A DNA stretch of 64,000 nt from Erinaceus europaeus (GCF_950295315.1 NW_026647188.1:1240001-1304000); one strand, 5' to 3'; shown: positions 1-12,590, counted from the first letter of the stretch. Notes: generated from the letters alone by a model not told the origin. Numbers and translations: made by a program.

Positions 1-118
1 TGTCCCCCAGCTCCCCAACTAACATCTACTGTATGCCTCCCTGCACTACTTTACTGCCACCCTGCTTCTGTGCTTCAGCCCTGGGGGCCCAGAGCCAGCC
101 CAGCTGCCATCTCACCAT

Positions 119-133
119 CCAGCAGGGGGACCT
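119..133 (+). promoter_or_regulatory. CTCF-core-like motif in array A unit 1
   Basis: CCAGCAGGGGGACCT matches the left eleven positions of the CTCF core exactly, but has A where the motif strongly prefers C after the G run. The equivalent sites are at 3532 (weaker), 6911 (weaker), 10319 and 13724. Binding is uncertain. Confidence 0.35.
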
Positions 134-1021
134 GCCTTAACCCCCTGCCACCACACACACACACTGCCCTGCACACACTCAGAGGCTCCCCTGCCTGCAG
201 CCTGCCTCTCAAACAGTCTCTTTCTGCCCCCAAGCCCCCTTACAGCCTCTGCCACGGCCCGCCACAGACACCTGGGCATGAGCAGCGCAGACATGCTACA
301 AGCTCCACTCGCCCCTACTCCATTTGCTCTATGTTTGGTCAAGAACATTTTACATGCTGTAGGGGAGGGAGTTGAGAAAGTCCAATGTCCAGGGAGCAAG
401 AACTGCAAACAGTCCATCTACAATGTAACAATTGGGTCTCAGGCCGCCCAATCCCTAGTGCGCTGTGCAGACTTTTGACTGGCAAAAACACCCCATCTGA
501 GTGTGAGATCTGGCTGGGCTAGTGGCTCTTTCTGTGGACTAGGAGACAGACAGACAGAGTTTTCAGGTTCAAAACCTGTACTTCCCAGAAGATGGTCATT
601 CACTATGGTTAAAAAAAATAAATAAAAATAAAAAAAGCCTTTTTATTTATTTTTCCCCCTGCCTGGGTAACCTGTCTGCTGCTTGTTTCTCAGTGAAAAA
701 AGGGAAAGACCTTTTTTGGAGGGAAAAGGACCAAAATGCAGGCAGGTGGACTCCGTGGACGGTGGATAGGGAGTTGCTCCTGCCCTGGCACTAGAGCCCC
801 AGCTGCTGTTCCAGGTGCTCTCTGATACCAGAGATCTCCATGTGTCGTGTCATGACACTGTCTCCAGGACTGACCCTCAGGATAATGAGGATTCAAAACG
901 AGGCAGGTCATATTGCCTTCAAAAGTAAATCCAGGGAGGTTTGGCGGTATGTCAGAGGGGTAAGGCCTTGTGGCGCTCACGAAAAGAGGGGACAGGTGGA
1001 AGGGTCTGGGGTCTGGCGCCC

Positions 1022-1222
1022 AGACCCCCACCTGCAGAGGAGTCGCTTTACAGGGTGTGAATCAGGTCTTTAGGGGCTCTATCTTTCTCTCCCACTCTGT
1101 ATTTCCCCTGCTCTCTCCTTTTCTCTCTGTCTGATGCAAGGTCAAAACAACAACGACAACCACAACAATAACCACCACAGTGACCAAGCAACAAGGGCAG
1201 CAAAAGGGGAACAAAAGGAGTG
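1022..1222 (+). mobile_element. SINE-derived block A in unit 1 (old, tRNA-type hedgehog SINE body)
   Basis: Runs from the CCCCCACCTGCAG motif through a ctctctccttttctctctgtc stretch to the CAACAA-rich tail and caacaagggcag. The same order is seen, on the opposite strand, in the fresh SINE at 39,709-40,011. The tRNA-like head is not recognisable. It is shared by all full units, so it was part of the unit before amplification. Confidence 0.75.
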
Positions 1223-1433
1223 CAGGGGATGTGGATTATTCCTGGCGCAGGCACTGAGCTGAGGCAATAACCCCTTGAGGCAATCAATCAATCAATCAAC
1301 AAATAAGTAATACAGGTAACAGAGATGTATATGTCCCTGTGTGTTTCCAGAGTTAATGTAAATGCTCTTTTGTTTATTTCTTCATTTATTTATTACCTTG
1401 CCACGAGAATTTCTTTTCATTGCTAAAAAAAAG

Positions 1434-1645
1434 TGTCCCATCAAGGGTACCAGGTGGTGCAACACCCAGTTAACCACTCATGATACAATGCAGGGGGACT
1501 GGGCTTCAAGACCCTGGTCCCCACCTGCCCGGGGAAATCTTTACAAGTGGTGCAGAAGTGCTGCAGGTGACTCTCTCTGTGTCACAAACTCTCTATCCCT
1601 GCCTTCCCTCTCAATTCCTGTGTATTTATTCCAATAAATAATCAA
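1434..1645 (+). mobile_element. SINE-derived block B in unit 1 (second tRNA-type SINE family)
   Basis: Head reads ggtaccaggtggtgcaacac, followed by a B-box-like GGCTTCAAGACCC, a ccccacctgcccggggaaa stretch, ctctctctgtgtc and an AATAAATAAT end. This is the layout of another erinaceid tRNA-derived SINE, in plus orientation, with a worn Pol III promoter. Confidence 0.75.
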
Positions 1646-1955
1646 GAAAATTGAAAGTAAAAAAAAGAAAAAGGAAAAGGAAATATTCCACTACTTCAAT
1701 GGGGCTACTCCCGACAATGCTTTCCTTGTTATGATCCTCACAGCATAACATATGCAGAAAGGCAAAGACGCAATGTATTTTTTAACCCAGTTTTTAAATT
1801 TATTTATTTGTTTATTTATTTCTTTAGGTGCTTATTCATTTTTGTTATTGATGAATTAATATTTTACATTTGACATAGACTCTGGCTCTGACACCAGCAG
1901 TCTCAAGTACCCCTAGATGGTACTCTGCCTCTACAAAACCAACCCATTGAGCTCT

Positions 1956-2034
1956 CCATGCATCCATCCATCCACCCATCAATTTATACATCCATCCATC
2001 CATCCATCCATCCATGCATCCATCCATCCATCCA
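1956..2034 (+). repeat. (ATCC)n tetranucleotide tract, unit 1
   Basis: CATC-CATC runs with a short interruption near 1981-1990. It gives spurious Trp-Met-Asp-Gly open frames on the minus strand. Confidence 0.95.
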
Positions 2035-2317
2035 CTAGTCAACCAAGCTAAGTACAAAAGGAGATCTCTCCTTGAATGGTGAAGACAAACCAGGATGCAT
2101 AGGTAGGTTGCAAAGGGGCAAGTTCGGCTGAATAGGGCGGAGGGGCTGAACCAGGGACTGTGTTTGGGGGTGTGGGTGTGGGTGGGGTGAGCCGGAGACC
2201 TGTGAGTTGGGTCACCTCAGGGGCAGGAAGGGGGTGGAAGGGGTTGGGAACAGCTGTCACCTGAGAACCATCACAAGTACTGGAGCTGTTGAGCAGGGCA
2301 CCCACAATAGAAGACAG

Positions 2318-2425
2318 TCAAAGGAGAGAAGCAAAGTGCACAAGAGATGAGAGGGGAGAGGATGGTGAGGGCAGGAGAGGCCAGGAGACGACAGGAGAGG
2401 ACAAGAGTGGAGGGGACCTGAGGAA
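2318..2425 (+). repeat. GA-rich minisatellite, unit 1
   Basis: Nearly pure purine stretch with a degenerate 10-base period of the form aggagaggac. Unit 1 carries more interruptions than the others. Confidence 0.85.
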
Positions 2426-3118
2426 CCTACCTGGACAAAGACAGCATACAGACATCCAGGAGGGCAGGCAGGCATGTAGGCAGCTCTGGCCTGGGCTCCC
2501 TGGATCCCGGGCATACCTCCACCTGTCTTCTCTTGGCTGCCAGCCCTGAGGTCCCTTGTCAGTCAGCACTGGGTTCCCATCCTTCCGTCCCTCTGTGCCA
2601 GGGCCCAGGCGTCTGGGCGCTGCTGGCTGAACTAGTGGCAGGGCAGTTGGGCTGCCCAGTGCCAGTGTGGCCATCACAGAATGCCAGGGGCTAGGACATC
2701 ACTGAGGGCTCCTGTGGTTGCTAGGCCACAGGGACCCCGCCCATCCAGTTGACCAGCAGCCATGACCCCCACCCTGAACTTGACCTTGAGGGGTGCGTGG
2801 CCAGCCACCAGAGCCAGAACCCCAGGACAAAGCAGGTACAGGTAGGCCGGTCCAAGGGGCTATGGGCAGATTGGTGTGTGTCTGGGCATGGGGCTGGCAT
2901 CTGAGAGCCCAGGGCTGGGGACCAAGGTCCGCCAGGCCCCTGTCCCACCATTTGCACTGACACACAGTCTTGCTGACTGACTGACAGTCCCCGCCCCAGA
3001 GATACCCACACCAGTTCCCTGGGTGCCCTGAGCTGCCCCTGAGGATTGGTGGGTGCCTGCCTGGACACATTCCTCCTTAATGGAGGCCTCTATTAATCCC
3101 ATTGCCTACTGATAGCTG

Positions 3119-3218
3119 CCCTCCTGCCCCTCCTCCTCCTCCTCCTCCTCCTCTTCCTCCACCTCTTACTCCTCCTCCTCATCCTCCTCCACCTCCTCCT
3201 CCTTCTCTTCCTTATCCT
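3119..3218 (+). repeat. (CCT)n homopyrimidine tract, unit 1
   Basis: About 100 bases of almost pure C and T built on CCT. It could form triplex DNA, and the G-rich complement a quadruplex. It encodes a spurious polyproline frame. Confidence 0.95.
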
Positions 3219-4428
3219 CAGAGGGACTCACTCAGGTCCCTTGGTCTAGGCAAGCCAGGGCTGCTGCTCTGGCTGCTGCAGCTTCTATCCAGTGGGTGGG
3301 TGCAGGAATCTGTTCCTGTCAATCCCTGGTTCCTGGGACCTTCCATGCCTCCAGCTCCCCCCACTCTCTACTCCAGACCCCTCCTCAAGAATGCCACCTT
3401 TCCCCTTGCCCTCTGTCCCCCAACTCCCCAACTAACATCTACACTGTGCCTCCCTGTACTACTTTACTGCCACCCTGCTTCTGCGCTTCAGCCCTGGGGG
3501 CCCAGAGCCAGTCCAGCTGCCATCTCACCATCCAGCAGGCGGTCCTGCCCTAACCCCCTGCCACCACACCCACACACACTGCCCTGCACATACTCACGGG
3601 CTCCCCTGCCTGCAGCCTGCCTCTCAAACAGTCTCCTTCTGCCCCCTAGCCCCTTTACAGCCTCTGCCACGGCCCCCCAAAGACACCTGGGCATGAGCAG
3701 CGCAGACATGCCACAAGCTCCACTCGCCCCTACTCCATTTGCCCTATGGTTGGTCAAGAAACTTTTTTTTTATGCTGTAGGGGAGGGAGTTGAGAAAGTC
3801 CAATGTCCTGGGGAGCAAGAACTGCAAACAGTCCATCTACAATGTAACATTTGGGTCTCAGGCCGCCCAATCCCTAGTGCGCTGTGCAGACTTTTGACTG
3901 GCAAAAACACCCCAACTGAGCGTGAGATCTGGCTGGGCTAGTGGCTCTTTCTGTGGACTAGGAGACAGACAGACAGAGTTTTCAGATTGAAAACCTGTAC
4001 TTCCCAGAAGATGGTCATTCGCTACGGTTAAAAAAAAAAAAAAAGGCTTTATTTATTTTTTTCCCCCTGCCTGGGTATCCGGTCTGCTACTTGTTTCTCA
4101 GTGAAAAAAGGGAAAGATCTTTTTTGGAGGGAAAAGGACCAAAATGCAGGCAGGTGGACTCCATGGAGGTTGGATGGGGAGTTGCTCCTGCCCTGGCACT
4201 AGAGCCCCAGCTGCTGTTCCAGGTGCTGTCTGATACCAGAGATCTCCGTGTGTCGTGTCATGACACTGTCTCCAGGACTGACCCTCAGGATAATGAGATT
4301 CAAAACGAGGCAGGTCATATTGCCTTCAAAAGTAAATCCAGGGAGGTTTGGCGGTATGTCAGAGGGTTAAGGGCTTGTCGCGCTCACGAAAAGAGGGGAC
4401 AGGTGGAAGGGTCTGGGGTCAGGCGCCC

Positions 4429-4625
4429 AGACCCCCACCTGCAGGGGAGTCGCTTTACAGGGTGTGAAGCAGGTCTTTAGGGGCTCTATCTTTCTCTCCC
4501 ACTCTGTATTTCCCCTGCTCTCTCCTTTTCTCTCTGTCCGATGCAAGGTCAAAACAATAACAACAACCACAACAATAACCACCACAGTGACCAAGCAACA
4601 AGGGCAGCGAAGGGGAACAAAAGGA
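4429..4625 (+). mobile_element. SINE-derived block A in unit 2
   Basis: Same block as at 1022-1222, with the ACCCCCACCTGCAGGGGAGT motif intact. Confidence 0.75.
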
Positions 4626-4834
4626 GTGCAGGGGATGTGGATTATTCTTGTCGCAGGCACTGAGCTGAGGCAATAACCCCTTGAGGCAATCAATCAATCA
4701 ATCAACGAATAAGTAATACAGGTTACAGAGATGTATATGTCCCTGTGTGTTTCCAGAGTTCATGTGCATGCACTTTTGTTTATTTCTTCATTTATTACCT
4801 TGCCACGAGAATTTCTTTTCATTGCTAAAAAAAG

Positions 4835-5046
4835 GTGTCCCATAAAGGGTACCAGGTGGTGCCACACCCAGTTAAGCACTCATGTTACAATGCAGGGGGA
4901 CAGGGCTTCAAGACCCTGGACCCACCTGCCCGGGGAAATCTTTACAAGTGGTGCAGAAGTGCTGCAGATGACTCTCTCTGTGTCACAAACTCTCTATCCC
5001 TCCCTTCCCTCTCAATTCCTGTGTATTTATTCCAATAAATAATCAA
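4835..5046 (+). mobile_element. SINE-derived block B in unit 2
   Basis: Same block as at 1434-1645, followed by an A-rich tail of about 15 bases. Confidence 0.75.
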
Positions 5047-5201
5047 GAAAATTGAAAGTAAAAAAAAAAAAAAAAGGAAAAGGAAATATTCCACTACTTC
5101 AATGGGGCTACTCAGGACAATGCTTTCCTTGTTAAGATCCTCACAGCATACCATATGCAGAAAGGCAAAGACGCCATGTATTTTTAACCCAGTTTTTATA
5201 T

Positions 5202-5232
<31 letters not shown>

Positions 5233-5365
5233 TTTTGGTGCTTATTCATTTTTGTTATTGATGAATTAATGTTTTACATTTGACATAGACTCTGGCTCTG
5301 ACACCAGTGGTCTCAAGTACCCCTAGATGGTACTCTGCCTCTACAGAACCAATCCATTGACCTGT

Positions 5366-5420
5366 CCATGCATCCATCCATCCACCCATCAATCTATACA
5401 TCCATCCATCCATCCATCCC
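5366..5420 (+). repeat. (ATCC)n tetranucleotide tract, unit 2
   Basis: Same locus in unit 2, with the shortest repeat run of the array. Confidence 0.95.
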
Positions 5421-5693
5421 CCAGTCAACCAAGCTAAGTACAAAAGGAGATCTCTCCTTGAATGGTGAAGATAAACCAGGATGCATAAGTAGGTTGCAAA
5501 GGGGCGAGTTCAGCTGAATAGGGCAGAGGGGCTGAACCAGGGAATGTGTTGGGGGTTGTGGGTGTGGGTGCGGTGAGCCGGAGACCTGTGAGTTGGGTCA
5601 CCTCAGGGGCACAGAGGGGGTAGAAGGGCTTGGGAACAGCTGTCACTCGAGAACCATCACAAGTGCTGGAGCTGTTGAGCAGGGCACCCGGAA

Positions 5694-5802
5694 GAGAAGA
5701 CAGACAAAGGAGAGAAGCAAAGTGCAGAGGAGAGGAGAGGGGAGAGTGTGGTGAGGGCCAGAGAGGACAGGAAAGGACAGGAGAGGACAGGAGTGGAGGG
5801 GA
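5694..5802 (+). repeat. GA-rich minisatellite, unit 2
   Basis: Same tract in unit 2, with about four tandem copies of a gagaggacag-type 10-mer. Confidence 0.85.
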
Positions 5803-6502
5803 CCTGAGAAACCTACCAGGACAAAGGCAGCATACAGACATCCAGGAGGGCAGGCAGGCATGCAGGCAGCTCTGGCCTGGGCTCTCTGGATCCCGGGCAC
5901 ACCTCCACCTGTCTTCTCTTGGCTGCCAGCCCTGAGGTCCCTTGTTGGTCAGCACTGTCTTCCCATCCTTCCGACCCTCTGTACCAGGGCCCAGGCGTCT
6001 GGGCACAGCTGGCTGACCTAGTGGCAGGGAAGTTGTGCTGCCCAGTGCCAGTGTGGCCAGCACAGAATGCCATGGGCTAGGACATCACTGAGGGCTCCTG
6101 TGGTTGCTAGGCCACGGGGACCCCGGCCATCCAGTTGACCAGCAGCCATGACCCCACCCTGAACTTGACCTTGAGGGGTGGTGGCCAGCCACCAGAGCCA
6201 GAGCCCCAGGCCCAAGCAGGGGCAGGTCGGCCGGGCCAAGGGGCTATGGGCAGATTGGTGTGCGTCTGGGCATGGGGCTGGCATCTGAGAGCCCAGGGCT
6301 GGGGACCAAGGTCCGCCAGGCCCCTGTCCCATCATTTGCACTGACACACAGTCTTGCTGACTGACTGACAGTCCCCGCCCCAGAGATACCAACACCAGGT
6401 CCCTGGGTGCCCTGAGCTGCCCCTGAGCATTGGTGGGTGCCTCCCTGGACACATGCCTCCTTAATGGAGGCCTCTATTAATCCCATTGCCTACTGATAGC
6501 TG

Positions 6503-6598
6503 CCCTCCTGCCCCTCGTCCTCCTCCTCCTCTTCTTCATCCTCCTCTTCCTCCTCCTCCTCATTCCTCCACGTCCTCCTCCTTCTCTTCCTCATCCTC
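6503..6598 (+). repeat. (CCT)n homopyrimidine tract, unit 2
   Basis: Same tract in unit 2, interrupted by short A-containing words. Confidence 0.95.
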
Positions 6599-7824
6599 AG
6601 AGGGACTCACTCAGGGTCCTTGGTCTAGGCAAGCCAGGGCTGCTGCTCTGGCTGCTGCAGCTTCTATCCAGTGGGTGGGTGCAGGAATCTGTTCCTGTCA
6701 ATCCCTGGTTCCTGGGACCTTCCATGCCTCCAGCTCCCCTCACTCTCTACTCCAGACCCCTCCTCAAGGATGCCACCTTTCCCCTTGCCCTCTGTCCCCC
6801 AGCTCCCCAACTAACATCTACTGTGTGCCTCCCTGCACTACTTTACTACCACCTGTCTTCTGCGCTTCAGCCCTGGAGGCCCAGAGCCAGCCCAGCTGCC
6901 ATCTCACCATCCAGCCGGGGGACCTGCCCTAACCCCCTGCCACCACACCCACACACACAACTGCCCTGCACACACTCACGGGCTCCCCTGCCTGCAGTCT
7001 GCCTCTCAAACAGTCTCCTTCTGCCCCCTAGCCCTCTTACAGCCTCTGCCACGACCCCCCACAGACACCTGGGCATGAGCAACGCAGACATGCTACAAGC
7101 TCCACTCGCTCCTACTCCATTTGCTCTATGGTTGGTCATGAACCTTTTTTTCATGCTGTAGGGGAGGGAGTTGAGAAAGTCCAATGTCCTGGGGAGCAAG
7201 AACTGCAAACAGTCCATCTACAATGTAACATTTGGGTCTCAGGCCGCCCAATCCCTAGTGCGCTGTGCAGACTTTTGACTGGCAAAAACACCCAATATGA
7301 GCGTGAGATCTGGCTGGGCTAGTGGCTCTTTCTGTGGAGTAGGACACAGACATACAGAGTTTTCAGGTTCAAAACATGTACTTTACAGAAGATGGTCATT
7401 CGCTACGGTTAAAAAAAAAAAAAAGGCTTTTTATTGATTTTTTCCCCCTGCCTGGGTAACCTGTCTGCTGCTTGTTTCTCAGTGAAAAAAGGGAAAGATC
7501 TTTTATGTAGGGAAAAGGACCAAAATGTAGGCAGGTGGACTCCATGGATGGTGGATGGGGAGTTGCTCCTGCCCTGGCACTAGAGACCCAGCTGCTGTTC
7601 CAGGTGCTCTCTGATACCAGAGATCTCCGTGTGTCCTGTCATGACACTGTCTCCAGGACTAACCCTCAGGATAATGAGATTCCAAACGAGGCAGGATAAT
7701 GAGATTCAAAACGAGGCCTTCAAAAGAAAATCCAGGGAGGTTTGGCGGTATGTCAGAGGGTTAAGGCCTTGTGGCGCTCACGAAAAGAGGGGACAGGTGG
7801 AAGGGTCTGGGGTCTGGCGCCCAG

Positions 7825-8018
7825 ACCCCCACCTGCAGGGGAGTCGCTTTACAGGGTGTGAAGCAGGTCTTTAGGGGCTCTATCTTTCTCTCCCACTCTG
7901 TATTTCCCTTCTCTCTCCTTTTCTCTCTGTCTGATGCAAGGTCAAACAAGAACAACAACCACAACAATAACCACCACAGTGACCAAGCAACAAGGGCAGC
8001 GAAAGGGGAACAAAAGGA
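7825..8018 (+). mobile_element. SINE-derived block A in unit 3
   Basis: Same block as at 1022-1222, with small deletions in the pyrimidine stretch. Confidence 0.75.
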
Positions 8019-8230
8019 GTGCAGGGGCTGTGGATTATTCTTGTCGCAGGCACTGAGCTGAGGCAATAACCCCTTGAGGCAATCAATCAATCAATCAATC
8101 AACGAATAAGTAATACAGGTAACAGAGATGTATATGTCCCTGTGTGTTTCCAGAGTTCATGTACATGCACTTTTGTTTATTACTTCATTTATTACCTTGC
8201 CACGAGAATTTCTTTGCATTGCTAAAAAAA

Positions 8231-8442
8231 GCTGTCCCATCAAGGGTACCAGGTGGTGCCACACCCAGTTAAGCACTCATGTTACAATGCAGGGGGACAG
8301 GGCTTCAAGACCCTGGTCCCCACCTGCCCGGGGAAATCTTTACAAGTGGTGCAGAAGTGCTGCAGGTGACTCTCTCTGTGTCACAAACTCTCTATCCCTC
8401 CCTTCCCTCTCAATTCCTGTCTATTTATTCCAATAAATAATC
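8231..8442 (+). mobile_element. SINE-derived block B in unit 3
   Basis: Same block as at 1434-1645, with the B-box-like GGCTTCAAGACCC retained. Confidence 0.75.
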
Positions 8443-8753
8443 AAGAAAATTGAAAGTAAAAAAAGAAAAAAGGAAAAGGAAATATTCCACTACTTCAATG
8501 GGGCTACTCAGGACAATGCTTTCCTTGTTAAGATCCTCACAGCATACCATATGCAGAAAGGCAAAGACGCCATGTATTTTTAACCCAGTTTTTATATTTA
8601 TTTATTTATTTATTTATTTATTTAGGTGCTTATTCATTTTTGTTATTAATGAATTAATGTTTTACATTTGACATAGACTCTGGCTCTGACACCAGTGGTC
8701 TCAAGTACCCCTAGATGGTACTCTGCCTCTACAAAACCAATCCATTGACCTGT

Positions 8754-8819
8754 CCATGCATCCATCCATCCACCCATCAATCTATACATCCATCCATGCA
8801 TCCATCCATCCATCCATCC
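8754..8819 (+). repeat. (ATCC)n tetranucleotide tract, unit 3
   Basis: Same locus in unit 3. Confidence 0.95.
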
Positions 8820-9090
8820 CCCAGTCAACCAAGCTAAGTACAAAAGGAGATCTCTCCTTGAATGGTGAAGATAAACCAGGATGCATAGGTAGGTTGCAAA
8901 GGGCCGAGTTCGGCTGAATAGGGCAGAGGGGCTGAACCAGGGAATGTGTTGGGGGGTGTGGGTGTGGGTGCGGTGAGCCGGAGACCTGTGAGTTGGGTCA
9001 CCTCAGGGGCAGGGAGGGGGTAGAAGGGCTTGGGAACAGCTGTCACTCGAGAACCATCACAAGTGCTGGAGCTGTTGAGCAGAGCACCCG

Positions 9091-9192
9091 GAAGAGAAGA
9101 CAGACAAAGGAGAGAAGCAAAGTGCAGAGGAGAGGAGAGGGGAGAGGGTGGTGAGGGCAGGAGAGGACAGGAGAGGACAGGAGTGGAGGGGA
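9091..9192 (+). repeat. GA-rich minisatellite, unit 3
   Basis: Same tract in unit 3, one 10-mer shorter than unit 2. Confidence 0.85.
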
Positions 9193-9892
9193 CCTGAGAA
9201 ACCTACCGGGACAAAGGCAGCATACAGACATCCAGGAGGGCAGGCAGGCATACAGGCAGCTCTGGCCTTGGCTCCCTGGATCCCGGGCACACCTCCACCT
9301 GTCTTCTCTTGGCTGCCAGCCCTGAGGTCCCTTGTTGGTCAGCACTGTCTTCCCATCCTTCCGACCCTCTGTACCAGGGCCCAGGTATCTGGGCACTGCT
9401 GTCTGACCTAGTGGCAGGGCAGTTGTGCTGCCCAGTGCCAGTGTGACCAGCACAGAATGCCAGGGGCTAGGACATCACAGAGGGCTCCTGTGGTTGCTAG
9501 GCCACAGGGACACCGCCCATCTAGTTGACCAGCAGCCATGACCCCCACACTGAACTTGACCTTGAGGGGTGGTGGCCAACCACCAGAGCCAGAGCCCCAG
9601 GACCAAGCAGGTGCAGGTCGGCCGGGCCAAGGGGCTATGGGCAGATTGGTGTGCGTCTGGGCATGGGGCTGGCATCTGAGAGCCCAGGGCTGGGGACAAA
9701 AGTCCGCCAGGCCCCTGTCCCACCATTTGCACTGACACACAGTCTTGCTGACTGACTGACAGTCCCCGCCCCATAGATACCCACACCAGGTCCCTGGGTG
9801 CCCTGAGCTGCCCCTGAGGATTGCTGTGTGGCTGCCTGGACACATGCCTCCTTAATGGAGGCCTCTATTAATCCCATTGCCTACTGATAGCT

Positions 9893-10005
9893 GCCCTCCT
9901 GCCCCTCCTCCTCCTCCTCCACCTTCTCCTCTTCTTCTTCCTCGTCCTCTTAATACTACTCCTCCTCCTCCTCCTCCACCTCTTCCTCCTTCTCTTCCTC
10001 ATCCT
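9893..10005 (+). repeat. (CCT)n homopyrimidine tract, unit 3
   Basis: Same tract in unit 3, split by a taatacta interruption. Confidence 0.95.
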
Positions 10006-10318
10006 CAGATGGCCTTGCTCAGGGCCCATGGCCTAGGCAAGCCAGGGCTTCTGCTTTGGCTGCAGCAGATTCTATCCAGTGGGTGGGTTCAGGAATCTGT
10101 TCCTGTCAATCCCTGGTTCCTGGGAACTTCCATGCCTCCAGCTCCCGCCACTCTCTACTCCAGACCCCTCCTCAAGGATGCCCTCTTTCCCCTTGCCCTC
10201 TGTCACCCACCTCCCCAACTAACATCTACTGTGTGCCTCCCTGCCCTACTTTACTGCCACCTTGCTTCTGCGCTTCAGCCCTGGGGGACCAGAGCCAGCC
10301 CAGCTGCCATCTCACCAT

Positions 10319-10333
10319 CCAGCAGGGGGTCCT
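10319..10333 (+). promoter_or_regulatory. CTCF-core-like motif in array A unit 4
   Basis: CCAGCAGGGGGTCCT, same position in the unit as the site at 119; T replaces the preferred C after the G run. A candidate only. Confidence 0.3.
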
Positions 10334-11213
10334 GCCCTAACCCCCTGCCACCACACCCACACACACAGCACTGCACACACTCACGGGCTCCCGTACCTAC
10401 AGCCTGCCTCTCAAACAGTCTCCTTCTGCCCCCTAGCCCCCTTACAGCCTCTGCCACGGCCCCCCACAGACACCTGTGCATGAGCAGCGCAGACATGCAA
10501 CAAGCTCCACTCGCCCCCACTCCATTTGCTCTAAGGTTGGTCAAGAATATTTTTTTCATGCTGTAGCGCAGGGAGTTGAGTAAGTCCAATGTCCTCGGGA
10601 GCAAGAACTGCAAACAGTCCATCTACAATGTAACATTTGGGTCTCAGGCCGCCCAATCCCTAGTGCGCTGTGCAGACTTTTGACTGGCAAAAACACCCCA
10701 TCTGAGCATGAGATCTGGCTGGGCTAGTGGCTCTTTCTGTGGACTAGGAGACAGACAGACAGAGTTTTCAGGTTCAAAACCTGTACTTCCCAAAAGATGG
10801 TCATTCGCTACTGTTAAAAAAAAATGTCTTTTTATTGATTTTTTTCCCCCTGCCTGGGTACCCTGTCTGCTGCTTGTTTCTCAGTGAAAAAAGGGAAAGA
10901 TCTTTTTTGGAGGGAAAAGGACCAAAATGTATGCAGGTGGACTCCATGGAGGGTGGATGGGGAGTTGCTCCTGCCCTGGCACTAGAGCACCAGCTGCCAT
11001 TCCAGGTGCTCTCTGATACCAGAGATCTCCGTGTGTCGTGTCATGACACTGTCTCCAGGACTGACACTCATGATAATGAGATTCAAAACGAGGCAGGTCA
11101 TATTGCCTTCAAAAGTAAATCCAGGGAGGTTTGGCGGTATGTCAGAGGGTTAAGGCCTTGTGGCGCTCACGAAAAGAGGGGACAGGTGGAAGGGTCTGGG
11201 GTCTGGCGCCCAG

Positions 11214-11412
11214 ACCCCCACCTGCATTGGAGTTGCTTTACAGGGGGTGAAGCAGGCCTTTAGGGGCTCTATCGTTCTCTCCCACTCTGTATTTCCCTTG
11301 CTCTCTACTTTTCTCTGTGTCTGATGCAAGGTCAAAACAACAACAACAACCACAACAATAACCACCACAGTGACCAAGCAACAAGGGCAGCGAAAGGGGA
11401 ACAAAAGGAGTG
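11214..11412 (+). mobile_element. SINE-derived block A in unit 4
   Basis: Same block as at 1022-1222; the most diverged copy (CCTGCATTGGAGTTG in place of CCTGCAGGGGAGTCG). Confidence 0.7.
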
Positions 11413-11619
11413 CAGGGGCTGTGGATTATTTGTGGGGCAGCCACTGAGCTAAGGCAATAACCCCTTGAGGCAATCAATCAATCAACGAATAAGTAATACA
11501 GGTAACAGAGATGTATATGTCCCTGTGTGTTTCCAGAGTTAATGTAAATGTAATTTTGTTTATTTCTTCATTTACTTATTACCTTGCCACAAGAATTTCT
11601 TTTCATTGCTAAAAAAAAA

Positions 11620-11829
11620 GTATCCCATCAAGGGTACCAGGTGGTGCCACACCCAGTTAAGCAGTGCTGTTACAATGAAGGGGTACTGGGCTTCAAGACC
11701 CTGGTGCCCACCTACAGGGGGAAAACTTTACAAGTGGTGCAGAAGTGCTGCAGGTGACTCTCTCTGTGTCACAAACTCTCTATCCCTCCCTTCCGTCTCA
11801 ATTACTGTCTATTTATTCCAATAAATAAT
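11620..11829 (+). mobile_element. SINE-derived block B in unit 4
   Basis: Same block as at 1434-1645, with more substitutions in the central C-rich part. Confidence 0.75.
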
Positions 11830-12131
11830 GAAGAAAATTGAAAGTAAAAAAAGAAAAAAGAAAAGGAAATATTCCACTACTTCAATGGGGCTACTCAGGA
11901 CAATGCTTTCCTTGTTAAGATCCTCACAGCATACCATATGCAGAAAGGCAAAGACACCATGTATTTTTAACCCAGTTTTTATATTTATTTATTTATTTAT
12001 TTAGGTGCTTATTCATTTTTGTTATTAATGAATTAATGTTTTACATTTGACATAGACTCTGGCTCTGACACCAGCGGTCTCAAGTACACCTAGATGGTAC
12101 TCTGCCTCTACAAAACCAATCCATTGACCTG

Positions 12132-12217
12132 TCCATGCATCCATCCATCCACCCATCAATCTATAAATCCATCCATCCATCCATCCATACATCCATCCAT
12201 CCATCCATCCATCCACC
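12132..12217 (+). repeat. (ATCC)n tetranucleotide tract, unit 4
   Basis: Same locus in unit 4, with the longest run. Confidence 0.95.
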
Positions 12218-12484
12218 AGTCAACCAAGCTAAGTACAAAAGGAGATCTCTCCTTGAATGGTGAAGACAAACCAGGATGCATAGGTAGGTTGCAAAGGGGC
12301 GATTTTGGCTGAATAGGGCAGAGGGGCTGAACCAGGGAATGTTTTGGGGGTGTGGGTTTGGGTGGGGTGAGCCGGAGATCCTGTGAGTTGGGTCACCTCA
12401 GGAGCAGGGAGGGGGTGGAAGGGGTTGCGAACAGCTGTCACTGGAGAAACATCACAAGTGCTGGAGCTGTTGAGCAGGGCACCC

Positions 12485-12590
12485 GGAAGAGAAGACAGAC
12501 AAAGGAGAGAAGCAAAGTGCAAAGGAGAGGAGAGGGGAGACGACGGTGAGGGCAGGAGAGGACAGGAGAGGACAGGAGTGGAGGGGACCT
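12485..12590 (+). repeat. GA-rich minisatellite, unit 4
   Basis: Same tract in unit 4. Confidence 0.85.

Larger units (their letters stand above)
1..3413 (+). repeat. Array A unit 1
   Basis: First unit in the window; the array clearly continues to the left. It holds all blocks of the family: CTCF-core-like site at 119, SINE block A at 1022, SINE block B at 1434, (TTTA)n near 1796-1825, (ATCC)n at 1956, GA tract at 2318 and (CCT)n at 3119. No gene recognised. Confidence 0.9.
3414..6792 (+). repeat. Array A unit 2
   Basis: Full-length copy, slightly shorter (3379 bp), mainly through a shorter (ATCC)n tract. An open frame of 279 codons from 3102 to 3941 runs through the (CCT)n tract. It is broken in the other copies and I read it as chance plus low complexity. 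Confidence 0.9.
6793..10200 (+). repeat. Array A unit 3
   Basis: Full-length copy (3408 bp). Near 7676-7712 there is a small local duplication of the segment reading gataatgagattc(a/c)aaacgaggc, not present in the other units. Confidence 0.9.

Noticed and set aside
1280..1302. Short regularly spaced AATC repeats and the recurring units as a CRISPR array
   Set aside because: Simple microsatellite in a vertebrate genome; no spacers of constant length and no cas genes.
1845..2057. Trp-Met-Asp-Gly repeat protein on the minus strand (also 5255, 8646, 12,025)
   Set aside because: A direct translation of the (ATCC)n tract; low complexity only.
3102..3941. 279-codon proline-rich open frame through the (CCT)n tract (also 9877-10,566 and shorter versions in other units)
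   Set aside because: The N-terminal part is the triplet repeat itself. The rest is broken by frameshifts at different places in each copy, no family is recognised, and GC-rich sequence favours long open frames by chance.
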